Assembly (NCBI GenBank): GCA_920105625.2
Contig: OV050030.1
Coordinates: 429,504,240-429,568,239 of the forward strand
Reading direction: 5' to 3'
Source: Clusia tigrina
Lineage: Eukaryota; Arthropoda; Insecta; Diptera; Clusiidae
DNA length: 64,000 bases
This document shows positions 39,601-53,500 of the stretch, piece by piece. The notes under the pieces are model-generated. The model was not told the origin of the DNA and did not search any database. It saw only the letters and a program-made list of their open reading frames with translations. A program made the position numbers and the translations under genes. Position 1 is the stretch's first letter. Each line of letters begins with the position of its first letter.

Positions 39601-42600
39601 CTTTGGAAAAGAAAATTATCTATAAAAGCCTCCTTAAACCAGCATGGAATTACGGCTTTCTGCTGTGGGGTACAGCTTCTAGTTCAAATATGGAAATTCT
39701 TCAAAGATTCCAGTCCACAGATCTACAAATAATGATAAACGCTTCCTGGTACAAATAACTAACACTCAAATACATCGAGAACTCGAAATTCCCTTATTGA
39801 AGGATGAAATCAAAACCGTGGCCCTAAAAAGTGAAAAGTGGACGAGTGCAGTCACATGCAAATCTTACCTCAGGTTTGAGGTCACCTTATAATATATTTC
39901 AAGGAACCGCTTCAACTTTGAATGAGTTCTAAAACGCCCTTAACTGTCTTACTAAATACGGCTCTTCCACAGGGAACATCATTTGCAACTCTCTCTATCT
40001 TGTTTAATTTTTCTTTCTCTTCGAGCCGCCCTCTGTGGTCTATTGGTAAGCATGCTAGACGCACAGCCCGGGGGTCGCAGGTTCAAATCCTACCACGGGC
40101 TTGGTCTCCAAAATGCTTCGTTCTAAAAAATCCTTTTCTGTTCGAGTCGAAGGCCTCTTTAGCTAGTCCAAGCTAGTTCCTCCAACACCTTACAGTCTTT
40201 CTCTTCGAGACTAAGAGCCCGATAGGTTGTATTCGTATATATATATATAGTTTTATTTAAAAAAATCAGAACCCAGAAAAATAAGAACATGAAAATAATT
40301 TGATTTCAATATTTGCTGCACCAGAGTCTAAACAAGAACATGCCTCAAAGTTGTTATGTATTTAACTGCCACATTCAAGCGCTGCCGCTCGTCCAGCGCC
40401 GTCGACATTTCCGAGTATGTCTTCTATTTTCCTAATGATCTATCGAAAATATGTTTTTATTGACTTTTGATAACAAGAGTGCGATTGCAACATCAGCGAA
40501 CGAGGCACTGTATTGTACTCAGAGATTAACGATGCCATCTTCATTTAAGGACGCATATGCTTGCGAGACGAGTATAATAAAATGATTTCATAAGAGCGAA
40601 ATCGTAAGTCAACGTGTCATTAAAAATCAATTTCAGCTTTTTCAGCGGGGACGCCGGGCTTAATACTTAATTAAAATGTGTTGGCTGACATGTGCGGGGT
40701 GTGGGGGGAGTGAGGTTGTGGCAAGTGTTTATCTTGTATACATTTTGCGCAGTTGATTTAATATTTCATATGCTTTCTATGATGGAGCGCCACAATCTCG
40801 TTAAACATTTTAATTAGAAATGAAGCAACTTTCCTTTATTTACTCATTTATAATTACGTTTTTTCCATTTACTTCATTAAATATTTCTCCCATAGACTCT
40901 TTTTAAATTATCCCTGAATATCGTACTATTGTGTCAATATAATCAGGGTTCAATGAAAAATAAACAATACCAGTGTTCACAATAACAAGATAATAAAGCA
41001 GCGGGGAACTGTGTGTTGCACCTTAATGGGCTTTGGGCCATCAACCTACATCCACACTCTTTCGCAGGTCAGTGAGCAGCCCTTTTAATATGCGTTTTCA
41101 CTGGCCCTTTGTCCGGCCATAATCGACTTATAGGGAGAAAGGAGTGCACATTTCGTTACATTAGCTGGAGGCCATGAAAGTTTGCTCGCATAAAAATACA
41201 CAGAAACTGCTGCAAATCCTTCAATGCGTTCACATGTTTCCTGACACACAAAAAGTACTGCACTGTCTATCAAATCGTTTTAATACAATTACTATTGCAA
41301 TTTGTTCGTTTCTTGTCAATGGTATTTCGGGAAATATGAAATCAGTGCTTCTGAGTCACTTCAATCCAACGCAGATCATACTCGTATTAAGATATAACAA
41401 GCAACGCCAATAAATTTCCACACTACTTCCGGTGACCACGGAACTGTGACGACGGATTTGTTGTGCTCTGTCCCAAACAGGATATTAGTACAATCGTAAT
41501 CAATCCTTGGGGTTTATGAAGCTCAGGCCAATAACTTTCGAATCCTAGTGAGGGTGGACCTTTGCATATTGAGACATGTCAGTGTCAATTGTGCGGCATA
41601 AAAATTGACGAATGGATTTTGTGTGAATTTTATATTCATGAGAAAACCTTCCATAAATCTGGCAAAGCTTCATAGTTCAAGCAAACTGCCGCAACTCTTC
41701 TCCACGCATACCATTGAAAGTATTTGTGTCCTTGTGCGTTGGGGATAACTGAACTATTTAATAAAACTGTATTCAACTACACTAAAAGATGCAGCGATTT
41801 TTATATATGCAAATAAATTCACTTGGTTTAGGGAGCCAAATTACTAAATGTCATTTAATTTACTTGGCCTCAGGGTTGTGCCATCATTTATTGGTGTTTG
41901 TTTGGGTTTCATTAGAATTTGATTAAACTTACCTTCCGAAGTGACCAAACGGCTTCTGGCCAAGTCCGCTTTATTGGCCACTAAAATAACAGCTTTTTGG
42001 GCAATGTTTTGATTAGTCCACAAGGCTTGCAGCACATGCTCGGCCAGAGTGAAGCTGCTGCGGTCGGCGGCAGAATATATTACGCAGTAACCGTGTGGAT
42101 CATAGTTGGATAAGCAATCGTCGGGCTGCAGTACAACAAAAAAAAATTGGTTAGAGTTATCGAACGAACGAACGAGTTGGCCTCAATCTATGAATAGAGG
42201 TGAAGGGTGAGATGTATATTAAGTAGGCATAGTAGGCCATCTTTGAGTAATGAGGTCTGCACTTAATTTCGCATTCAAACAAGACTTCATTATGTGAAGT
42301 GTAGGAAAGCCTTTTATGGGTCTGTGTTGTATAAATTGGCAATGTTTGTATGTGTGATTATGTGCTTAGGTATACAGAAGTACGAATATAGTTTAAGTAC
42401 TCAATAGTGCCTTTTAAATTTGCTCAGCTTGCTTACCGTCATCTCCGTATACGCATGGTCAATGAAAATCAATTCAGACTCTTCGCCGCTAAGTAATACT
42501 GAAACCGCCTTCTCTCCGGATTCGTCGTCTGCGAAAGAAATTTACAACTCTTTGTAGTAAATTTTCTACCGTCTAGGCAAATATTTAAATATGTTAAGTT

Positions 42601-45600
42601 TAAATAAACACTGAAGAAGTAAACAACATGCAAATTAATTTGGAAAGCTATGTCGAAGAGCGGGCTGGCTGGAAACGCCCAGCATCAACCGACATTAAGA
42701 AGGGTCTGTGGAATCAGTTGAATAGCACAGCCGCTGAATCAAGTCAAAGATTTTGAATTGTAGCCACAACCCTTTACAACAAATAATGTAAATTTACAAA
42801 AAATTACAAATACGCATTAAACAGAGGCAGGTTGAGTTGGGGTGGGTGTGAGAGGCGGTACTAGTCCGTGCACAACTGAACAACTTACAAGATAAATTAA
42901 GGGCATCATTGAAATAAAAATAAAGCCTCCACTATAAAAGCAGCCCAAAACAATATGAAAAAAGCCAATATCATCATTAGAAAATAGCAAAGGAAATGAG
43001 GTGTGGCAAATATGGCAAAAACAAAAACTTAAAAGGATTTATTGTAACTGCGAAACAAAGGACATAGCCGCATAAACGCCTGTACGCCCGGCGCAGTGTG
43101 TGGTGTGTGTGCGCAGGTGATTTCATCTTGTATGTAAACTTATGATAAATGTGTCCAGCAGTACCGCTGGTTGCGGGTGGGGGTGGTGTGTATGTATGTA
43201 TTTGTGTGAGCTGCCCTTTGAATATTTTATTTATAAACTTTAAAAATAAATGCAAATTTGTAGCGCTCTGTGTTCGTGTGTGTGTATGTGGAAAGAAGTT
43301 CTGTTGTTGAGGACATGTCTTCTTTTTGTATGGGATGGTGTACTCGTGCGCATTTTTGTGTGTTATTAATACCACCAACATATTTTCATATTCATGGGGG
43401 TGTTTTAACAATTGCAATAGAAAGAAATGTAGTAAAAAATATGTAATTGTTTTTAAAATAAACTTTAATTTTTACCGTCGGCGGGTTTTTCTATTTGTAT
43501 GCGTATGTTGCACTTGGCGCCTATTTGCGTTGATGTTGTAGTTGTAGTTTTTTTTATATTTTTATTTAATTATTATTCATGGAAGTGAAATTTTTGGTTT
43601 GGTGATACCAAAATGCCGCGCAACGGTTTTCATTTAAAGGAAAACGCATGAGAAGAAGAAGAAAAGAAATAACGGTGTAAATATTCAATGTAAATAAAAT
43701 TTTTTTTTTAAATTTAAAATTAATGTATAAAATATGCCCAAAGAAATAGAAAATATTTTAATATAGAATGCACCAAAATCAGAAGACAAATGAGAATGAG
43801 AAACGAGCAACGCAAAGGGTTAAGTAAATAAAAAATATCATTAAAATGCAAATCAAAGTGAAATGTTCGCACAAAGGACATGTTGCCACGTCCTTTAGAA
43901 GCGAGTGTGGCACAGCGTTGCCGCCGCGCCGGAAGACTTTGGGAATTTACATGCAAAACTAGCGCGCTGCTGGTGCTCTCGCCATTGCATTTCGCCACGT
44001 GCGCGATAAATTTGCATTTGCATGTACTGAAAATTGGGATTTTTTCAATTTATTCACGTATTCGCCACATAAAATATAACAAAAAGAATTTTCGGCGATA
44101 CAAAACACGACATTAACGCCTGCGAGCCGACGTCCTGTCCCGCTCGTTTGCACCATAGTGCATTCTCACGTTCAAACGGCAAATGCTCTAATTTTATATT
44201 GGTCAACATGTCCTTTAACCAGGGGGGACACTCGGTGTGTAGGAATACAAACCAAATAAATATATGACACAACATAGCGCACACATACATATACGTAAGT
44301 ACGACACACACTAACATAAAAACACAGGACACACAAGGAATAAAGCACAACACGATCACAATTAATCAAACGAAAAACAAACTAAAATGATTAAAAAATT
44401 CCACGAAAATAAATGAAAACAGGAAATAAAACAATTAAACAACACAAGAAAGCTTAAAACTAAACACGTACAAAAAGTCTGTGCAACCGCAACGGTGCCC
44501 GCCCACTTACCTATGCTTGTGTCGTATGCATGCAGATACTCAGAGGTCATGAACTGCGACACCAATGAACTTTTGCCCACCGCCGTCCCGCCCAGCATCA
44601 GAACTCTGCAAAAAAATTGAAGTAAAAATAGTAGAAATTAGAAGGCACAGAAACACGTATAATTGTTTCAACACTGTGGAAGGACTTTACGAAAACAATC
44701 ACTGTAAATGTAAGCGTGCAATGTGCGTTTATCCGCTCTAGTTCATTACAAAGTTCGCCGCATCGATCGCAGATATGTTCCATATTGGAGTATATGGAAG
44801 AGTTCAGTATTCTATATGGAAGAGTTCAGTATTCTTCGACTGGTAGCACAGTTCCAAGTAACCGAGTCAAATAAGTAACATTACTAATAACGGACCAGGT
44901 ACAGTGACAGTACGTAAACACATGTTTGCGGTCTAGGAAGAAAGCAACACATGCTCTTCGACTTAGTTGAGAACAATACAGTATGAGATCGGTTCAGAAC
45001 ATTTACAAAATCAGTCCTCAAGTCGTTCATTCAATATGTTTTCTCAACTCTCCAAGGTTTGCTTATTTTTTATTTACATGGGATCCCAACAACAATAAAA
45101 ATGAACGTGGGCGCTATTTTGAACGAGTTGGTTGATATCAGTTCGCGTCTTTGCCTACCTATAAGGACCGCTGCCTGGATTTGAGGTGCTGCTCTCCCGG
45201 CTCGATGCCAGGCTGCATGTGGCGGATGTGCGTGCGGAATTCGGAGCTGGTATTTGTGTGGTCGTCAAGTGCTCAGTGCTGAAGTGGATTAAAAATAGCA
45301 TAAATTATTCATTTAAAAAATTGCATAAATTATTCATTTAGAAGAACAAATTATTTTCGGTGAAAGTAAATTAAAATAGGAGCAAAGCAATCAGACGAGA
45401 AAAGCATCTTACCTCGAATTCGAGCTGGCCACACTGTTATTGGAGCGGCTGCGGCGACTCTTCAGCGAATCGCCCCGATTAACAACACCTTTACCCGTAA
45501 TGGAAAAATGTCTCAGTCTGTAGTATTCCTCCTCAACGCCTGTGTTTGGCATGGAAGCCACGCTGCAACGGCAATGGAAATCCATGTATAAATAAAGTGA

Positions 45601-47495
45601 ATTAATGCAAATGCAGTCACGCTCGTGGAATACCTACCGCGAACGCTGTTGTGGCAAGCATAAGTGATTGGGGCGTCCAGATGCACGACTACCCGGCGTC
45701 TTCACCGATTGCGAGCGGCTGTGATGGGGTGAGCCGTAGCTGTAAAGGCATGAAAAGGGAAGGCGGCATAAGTGACTTGCAACATGACTTGTAAGTGGCT
45801 TAATCAATTAAGCTATAAATCGTGTTTCCCTCTTAGCTGAGTTGTCAGAAACAACGGAATCGATGGGGAGGGAGGCGCTCAGTGGGAGTTAGCCGCAAAT
45901 AATGCGCAGTTATTGTCGCACACCACGAGCGCCCAAATTAAATTTATTTCAATTTGGGGCAAAGAGGGCCTCAAAATTTTGGCAGGGCAGGCGGCAAATT
46001 GATCCCAGCAATTGTGAAGGGGCAAAGGGGCACGTTTTATGCGAAGAGGCAGAAAGCGTTGCTGAGAACTTAGCAAAGTTTAGGAGAAGTTTTATAAATA
46101 CTCCGGAAGTACCCTTCGCTGGAAGGTTACCTGCCTAATTAGACATTATTCACACAACTCCTTTAAACTCACGGCCACAAAGCACGCATTGTTGCAACAA
46201 ATTGTAGCAAATGTTTACAAAACGAGTGAGTTCCAAATAACACGAAAATGTTTCACGTCAAAACGGTTTAAAAGTTAACAACCTCACAAACAAACACGAA
46301 CGTAGACTCCTATACCGTCATTTGCTGTGCAACAAACTGGTAAAAAGCAAGTGGCAAGATTGTTGCATTTCGTGCGTGCACCAGTTTCACAAACTTTGCC
46401 ACTCTGCTTAAATTCCATAAGTTCCAGAATACTCGGACACATGCAAGTACGCCATATGCGTTTAGTTTGTAGGTATGTCCGACAGCGAGGAGTCAAAGCC
46501 GACGCTAGTTTTTACGAAATTCCGCTGAAAATGTGCTGTTGATGGACTCTAAAATGTGTGAAAGTGTTGCATCCACAGAGCCGTTGCAGCCGATTAAAAT
46601 TACAATTTACGACTCCTCTTAAAGCTTCACCACTTTGCCAGCGGATGGACTCGAAGACGGCGCTTACTAGATGGGAGCCTGGCATGTGCAGTTTTAATCA
46701 ATAATTTATCAATAAAATCCCAAAAAGGTTACTTTCTCGATGACGGTTGCGGCTGTGGTGATGTGTGTATGGCCCAATTTCCATGGAATTCACATTGACG
46801 TGGGTCTAATCTAATTCCATTTAATTCAGTTATATAAAGAATTTTAAATGTGATAATCAATTAAGATGCGCGCTAACCAACCAAAAAAACGGTGATGGCT
46901 GCATTTTCTACACATATAAATGAAAAGGGTGATGGCTGTATAGAAAATGCAGCCATCATCCTCGAAGGAGGCTGGGAACTCCAAAGACATATGTAATTCC
47001 ATTTCTGCAAAGAGATATGCTTTCTTTTTAAGCAATAATTCCGTTTCTGCAAAGACATATGCTTTATTTTTAAGGACGAAAGCAAAATTCCGTTTCTGCA
47101 AAGACATAACCTTTCTTTTTAAGGACGAAAGGAGTAGTTCAGTTTCTGCATTGCCGGGCAATGGAGCAAAAATGTATCGGTGAATTCAATTTATGGAGGA
47201 TGCTTCCGTTTGAAAGGAATGATATTTATGGAAGCCAGAATTAAACATAAAGGTGAAATAAACGTAAAGGCAGCAATACTTCTAATATCATGGGAAAATA
47301 GCTTCTTTCTTAATGGGTTAAACAGGAAAAAACAGTGGATAGTGGTACAATTTGGAAAAAAGTACTCGGTACTTTTGATCTAGGCAGGAATGGCAGACCA
47401 TTGTTCCTGTATTACCAAGTGATGTGCTGGTAAGCAATTCAAGAATAGTTCAAGTGTTATAATTAATATTCTATTATTCATGGCCATACTCACGT

Positions 47496-47546
<51 letters not shown>

Positions 47547-50500
47547 GTCCGATAGAGGTGTAGAAACGTACAAGATCACCGGAGGAGTTCCCCAGGGGTC
47601 ACACAGCTGCTGACCGGGCACGGAGGTTTCCGGGCGTACCTACACAGATTCCGGCTGGAGGAATCCCCCTGCTGCGATAATTGTGCCGGAGGACGTGGAA
47701 CATGTCCTTTTTTCATGTCCACGATACAGCGGTGCCAGAGCGGTACTGCAAAGAGTCTGCGGAGAACCTGTGACACCGGACAACCTCGTGCACTATATGC
47801 TCGAGTGCCCGGAGAAATGGGACGTGGTGTGTGACACCTCGGCCGCAATTATGCGAGACCTCCGCCACTTGTGGAGTGGCGGCGACGTTCAGGGAATCAA
47901 TAGGAGGGGTCCGTTGACCAACCCACTCCCAGACGAAGTATTGCTTAACGGCTATGTACCGTCTGGGAGGCGTCTGAGGAGGTGGTTTTAGTGGGTAAGA
48001 GAGCCCCACACTACTGGTGCGAGAGCGCCCAGTGTCTGTTTGCAGATTTCCACCTCCGACCAATCAAAAAACAAACAAAAAAACTCACACACACGCACAT
48101 ACAGTTAAGTACTGCCCGCACTGCCCGGGGATGCACGAGAACGCACAGCACGTGTTTTTCGACTGCCAGGAATTTAAGGACGTTCGGGAGATACTGGGTG
48201 CTGTCCTAGAGGATCCCCCAACAATGGACAACCTCTGTGAGCACATGTGCGATACGCTGACTAAGTGGGAAGCAGTATGCTCGGCAGCGGCCACCATTAT
48301 GATTGCGCTGCGAAAAGCAGAGCGAGCGCGCTATGATGAACGCAATCGCCAGCGTCATGCGGAACTCGAGGAACATAGGACTGACACATAGGCAGACGTA
48401 ATACTGACGTGTGAGCAGTAAATGCTCTTACGGCCTCCCGACGTAAAACCTAATCGGTGTCCCCGGGAGGAAACACCGTAATGACGAGAGGAGGTTTTGG
48501 CGGAGTTAGAGTCCCGCACTGACGGGGTTATGACTTTACATGTTTTCCTCCTCGTTAAATATATAAAAAAAAAGAAATACAGTCAAGTACGCAGCCGCAC
48601 ATACTAATGAATGCGATGCCGCCATGCTTAGAAAAGGAAGAGGAAATGGGAGAACGCAAATGTATTGGTGGAATGAAACCATTGCCTCCCTGCGTAAAGA
48701 ATGCCACAGATGTCGCAGACGTTACCAAAGGGCTAGGGGCTCTGAAAACTACGAATTCAAGGACAAAAGGAAGCAATTGTGCAAGGCAATAAGAAAAAGT
48801 AAGAGTGAGGCTTTCACCACCCTCAGAGAAGAGGTACAAAATAATCCCTGGGGCAGCGCGTACAGAATTGTGTTGAAGAAACTGCATAACATTTCTAGCA
48901 CACCTATCTGTGCGAGAACAATGGCTAAGATTGTGACAGGTCTGTTCCCACAGAATGCCGAGCTAAGGCCTGAATGTGAAGTAAGCCACGCTGAAGATCC
49001 GATCCCGCCGGTCACAACAAAAGAGGTTCTAGGAGCGGCAGATAAAATGGAAAGCAACAGGGCTCCAGGTCTGGATGGGATACCAAATATGGTAATTAAA
49101 ACTGCTATAAAAATAAATCCAAACATATTCAGCAATCTCTACACGGAGTGTCTGAGGGAAGGAACATTTCCTAAAAGATGGAAGCGCCAGCGACTGGTAC
49201 TCCTACCAAAAGGCGATAAACCTATAGAGGAACCAGCATCGTACCGACCCCTGTGCATGCTGGACGCAGCAGGAAAAGTCCTGGAAAGAATAATCTGCAC
49301 CAGACTTGAATGCTATACTGAAGGAACCCCGGGTTTGTCTAAACGGCAATATGGATTCAGGAAGAAGCGATTCACGGTGGATGCAATTGCATCTGTATGC
49401 GACGAAAGCGCGGAAAGCCATGGATGGAAAAAAGTGGCTGGAAGGCGACAAACAATATTGCGCGGTAGTTACATTAGACGTTAAAAATGCTTTTAACTCT
49501 GCCAATTGGTATCGGAGCCTAAATGCTCTACGCACCTTGCATATCCCTGGATACCTACTAAGAGTCATAGAAAACTATTTCAAGGATAGAATATTATTAT
49601 ACGACACACACGAAAGTCCAAAAGAGTACAACATCACAGGAGGAGTTTCACAAAGATCGGTGCTAGGGCCAGTTCTCTGGAACGCCATGTACGATGGTAT
49701 TCTAGAAATTGAGGGACCAAAAGGGGTCGATATTATAGGGTTTGCGGACGACATAGCCATAGTAGTAGTAGCCAAGAAACTTGTGCACGTGCCAGCCAAA
49801 TGTAATGAAACCATCGGAAGAGCCAAGATGTGGTTGCAGATGGCTGGATTACAACTAGCCGAACACAAAACGGAGGCAGTATTAATGAGTAGCCGCAAAA
49901 AGATTGAGAGCCTAGAAATAAGGGTAGGAGGACATATGATCACGTCACGCCCATATATAAAATACTTGGGAGTCCTTTTAGATCATCGGCTCAATTTTAA
50001 GGAACACCTGATATCTGCAAGTGATAAAGCCATTAGAGTAGGAGCAGCCTTGCCAAGGTTAATGCCAAACACTGGAGGACCAAGGAAGCTACTAGCCAGC
50101 GTTAATACCTCCATTTTAATGTACGCAGCACCCATATGGGCTCCAGCAACAAGCTGCAAAGCGTATATGAGAGGTGTCACAGCGGCGAATAGGCTAACAA
50201 CAATGAGAGTGTGCTGTGCATTTAGGACCCTATACACTGCAGTCAGCGTCATCGGGGACGGATGCCAATAGATCTAGCCGTAAAAGAGGCCGCGGCCATT
50301 CGAAACTTGAATAGCCACGACAAAATGGATCCAACCAAAACTGAGTTAATCAGAAAGTGCACACAAAATGAATGGCAGGAAAGATGGGATATATCCATCA
50401 AAGGACGGTGGACCCATTAGCTGATCCCAAACATACAAGTATGGATCGCCCGAAGACACGGTGAAGTTAACTACCACCTAAAGCAATTCCTATCGGGACA

Positions 50501-53500
50501 CGGATGTTTTCGAAAGTATCTGCACAAGTACAAACATGTGGAGGACCCATACTGCCTGTACTGTGTTGGCTGCTATGAGAATGCAGAACATGTGTTGATG
50601 GAATGCGGCAGATTTACGGGTGCAAAACGCCTGTTTGAGCGTTATATAAGAGAGAAAGTAACCCCAGCGGGTGTTCTTCGGTACATGCTTGGGTAACAGG
50701 AGGCCTGGGATATAGCAGCGGATATACTGGTCGGTATCATGAAACAAGTAAGATACGACGAGCAAAGCGCTAGAGGTTTAGCGAGCTAAAGCCGTTAGAA
50801 TGACCAAGATACGAGAGTGAGGAAAAACTCTCAGCCCGCCCCGTGAAGGATTACCTTAACTGAATGTACCACGGGGACCCACGGGATCGAAGCAAAGGTG
50901 GTTTTAGTTGGGTTAGAGTCCTACACCTCGGCATGATGCTTTCTACATAAAGAAAAAAAAAAAAAAAACAGCCGCACATACACAGCCAGACCAACTTTGT
51001 GCTGTGCTTGTGGGTTTGTTTATTTTGTTAACTAATTAATTAAAAATGTTCAAATATTTCAATTCTGATCCTTGATTATGGTCTTCACTTAGCAGTCAGA
51101 TTTGTTTGTTTGCGTTTGGGCTTTTGCTGGTGTTGCCCAGATAAGCGTTGCAAGCATCCGCGTAGCTGACGAAATCTGTTTTCGTGCCCGAGTTTATTAT
51201 CATTAGCAGCCAGTTTAATATACATCTCTCAATGGCATCTGTGCACGGGGGAAAGCTGAAATTGTCGTTAATGCCATGCAGCAGCGAAAACTAATCAGCG
51301 TGTCAACATTGCCGGCGCAAGCACACGGCTTACCGCATATGACGTATGCTGCGGCTGTCGGCGATGATGATTTACTTTGTAGTGCATCTGAGTCACTGGT
51401 AGATTAGGGCGGCCAAAACGAAATTCTTTTTTAGCACTTAATTGGTGAAATTGCTTAAATTGTAGCAATATTGCATATTGCCAAGGTGGCCAACCAGCTT
51501 TCTGTCAATACGGTCATCTGACCTTTGAGTTTGCCGAGTGTGTATTTTATTAGTGCCACAACGGGTCTTGAATAGGCCTAAGTGAGTCTAAGCACTGACA
51601 TTCAACCTAGATTATGTTAAAAATAGGATAATGACAGTGCCAGGCAACATGTAGGCCTCTTCGAATCATCAGACGCCATACACGTCATGGTGGATTTCGG
51701 TTAGGACTCTGAAGGTCTTTTCGGCTCACAATTTAACAATGAATGATGGGAATTCTTATATAAGAATTGCTTGTTGGGTAGCAATTAACTCGACCAGTCT
51801 CATTTTCTCAATTTGGGGCAAAATTTCATTTCAAATCTATGATGTATGCAGTCATCATAACGGAACAACCTTTCTCTACTAATCTCTTAGAATACACTCA
51901 GGTTAAGAATAGCGAAGGGCATAGCCATAAAAAACCTAGGTCAGCATATACTCTGAATAGGCAAAGTAGCTTCCGTGTGCCTGCGAGGCAGTTGCATATT
52001 TACCAAATAAGAATGAACAAAGGCAGACAAGCGTTCAAACACTCACACACCCTTCGGCACTAAAGACACTTCTATTTGCATATTCACCCCAAGTGGCAGC
52101 GGCACAGCCAGTTCGGATAGCCTTTTTCGAGAGAGCTTTCCACTTCGCTGCACTTCACAAGTGGCAAACACGCTGCAGAAATGTGCAGTCTTCTTTTAAT
52201 GAATTTGCCGGGAAGTCCACTTCGCGCACGTGGGACAAAGTAAACTCCTGGCCATGATTCCAACACCGAAAATTTTTATGCAATGTTCGGCGTGGTTGGG
52301 AAGTTAATGCACATAAAAATACTAATGGCAATGAAATTGAGTCTTCGATTGTTATTGGCCAAATATTGCATTTATTTTAATTTATGTAGGGCTCAGCTGA
52401 TAAAATGGAATGGAAGAATGAATAAAACCAAATTCCGTTGCATCTAGCTATATAGTGGCTATCTATATTCACTTAACTAGGCTTGCCAGCGTATAACGAA
52501 CTCGTGTCAATTATGTCCATGTATAAGGAAACTCTTCCGTTCTTCCGTAGCAAGCCCAAATAACCTTCCAAACAAAGCACTGAGCAAGTACAATTTTGTT
52601 AATTGGTAAAACTTGGTTGTTAATACGAGGTTTTAGGTTTTCGTGGCAGTCAGTCTACAGACCAAGTCACTATGGGTCCATTGCGATACTTGTTCATATT
52701 AAGACCTTTCCTGCAGCGTAATGGAGAAGCCAGTGCAGTCCCATTTGAAACTGTGGTATACACCACCACAATAAGCATCTATTAATGTTTCAGTGGCCCC
52801 ACTCACCGAGGAAATTATGACCATAAAAAAGCAGTGCTTACTGGTGGTTAAATGTCTTAACATAACATAGAAACCATTCGCCTACTTTGGGCATCTTTGT
52901 TGTGGAGTTATCGTTAGCTACTTCTAGGCCTTTTCGAAATGGTTTATTGATTTCATTAAACAGTGCTTGTATTATTTTTAATATACAAGCTCAGAAAAGC
53001 AGACCAGAGTATGTGTTGCACAACTTTGTTTGTAAGTCCCTTTTCTACCTCCCAAGGGCTGAAATATAACTTACCGCATTTCAAAATCGCGCAGCTCCTC
53101 GAATGTAAGCGTGTTGGTCACGTCCAATAGTTGCCGCATGTTGTCGTCGCGCTTCTGCTGCTGGTGCAGATGGTGCTGCGGATAGTGTGGTGGATGCTGC
53201 AGTTGTTGTGAGTTCCTCTTGCGGGCCAGAGCGTTGGTGGTCGCGGCTGTGCCAGCCACTGCATGCGATTGCTTGCCCTGTTCGACACTTATGAATTCGC
53301 CCTCGTTCTTTATGAGCAATGTCTCCACGGTGCTGTCCAGGCTTAGTGATGGCTGCCACGAGTAATGAAATGAAAGATAAGACAAAGGAGAAACCGGAGA
53401 TTATTACTATGGAAATTACAGTTCGTTCGATCTAGGTGGGTTGCGCGTCACCGCCTACAGGGTAATAATACAAAATTTTCAAAAACCAGGGAAAATAGTA

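Larger units (their letters stand above)
45740..47495 (-). other. RGK intron DNA, left part of the 53,074-45,740 intron
   Basis: Contains a hairpin-forming inverted repeat (46894-46910 with 46941-46957) and a ~45-bp tandem repeat at 46,995-47,150, both listed separately. No coding exon was recognised. Confidence 0.5.

Noticed and set aside
40031..40102. A functional tRNA gene
   Set aside because: The A and B boxes are good, but the acceptor, anticodon and T stems do not pair properly and SINE-like body and tail follow.
43100..43300. GT-rich runs as a regulatory element
   Set aside because: Ordinary low-complexity intron sequence; no defined motif arrangement.
48624..50271. A host gene encoding a reverse transcriptase-like protein
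   Set aside because: Frameshifts, an A-rich tail and exact target duplications show it is a LINE insertion.
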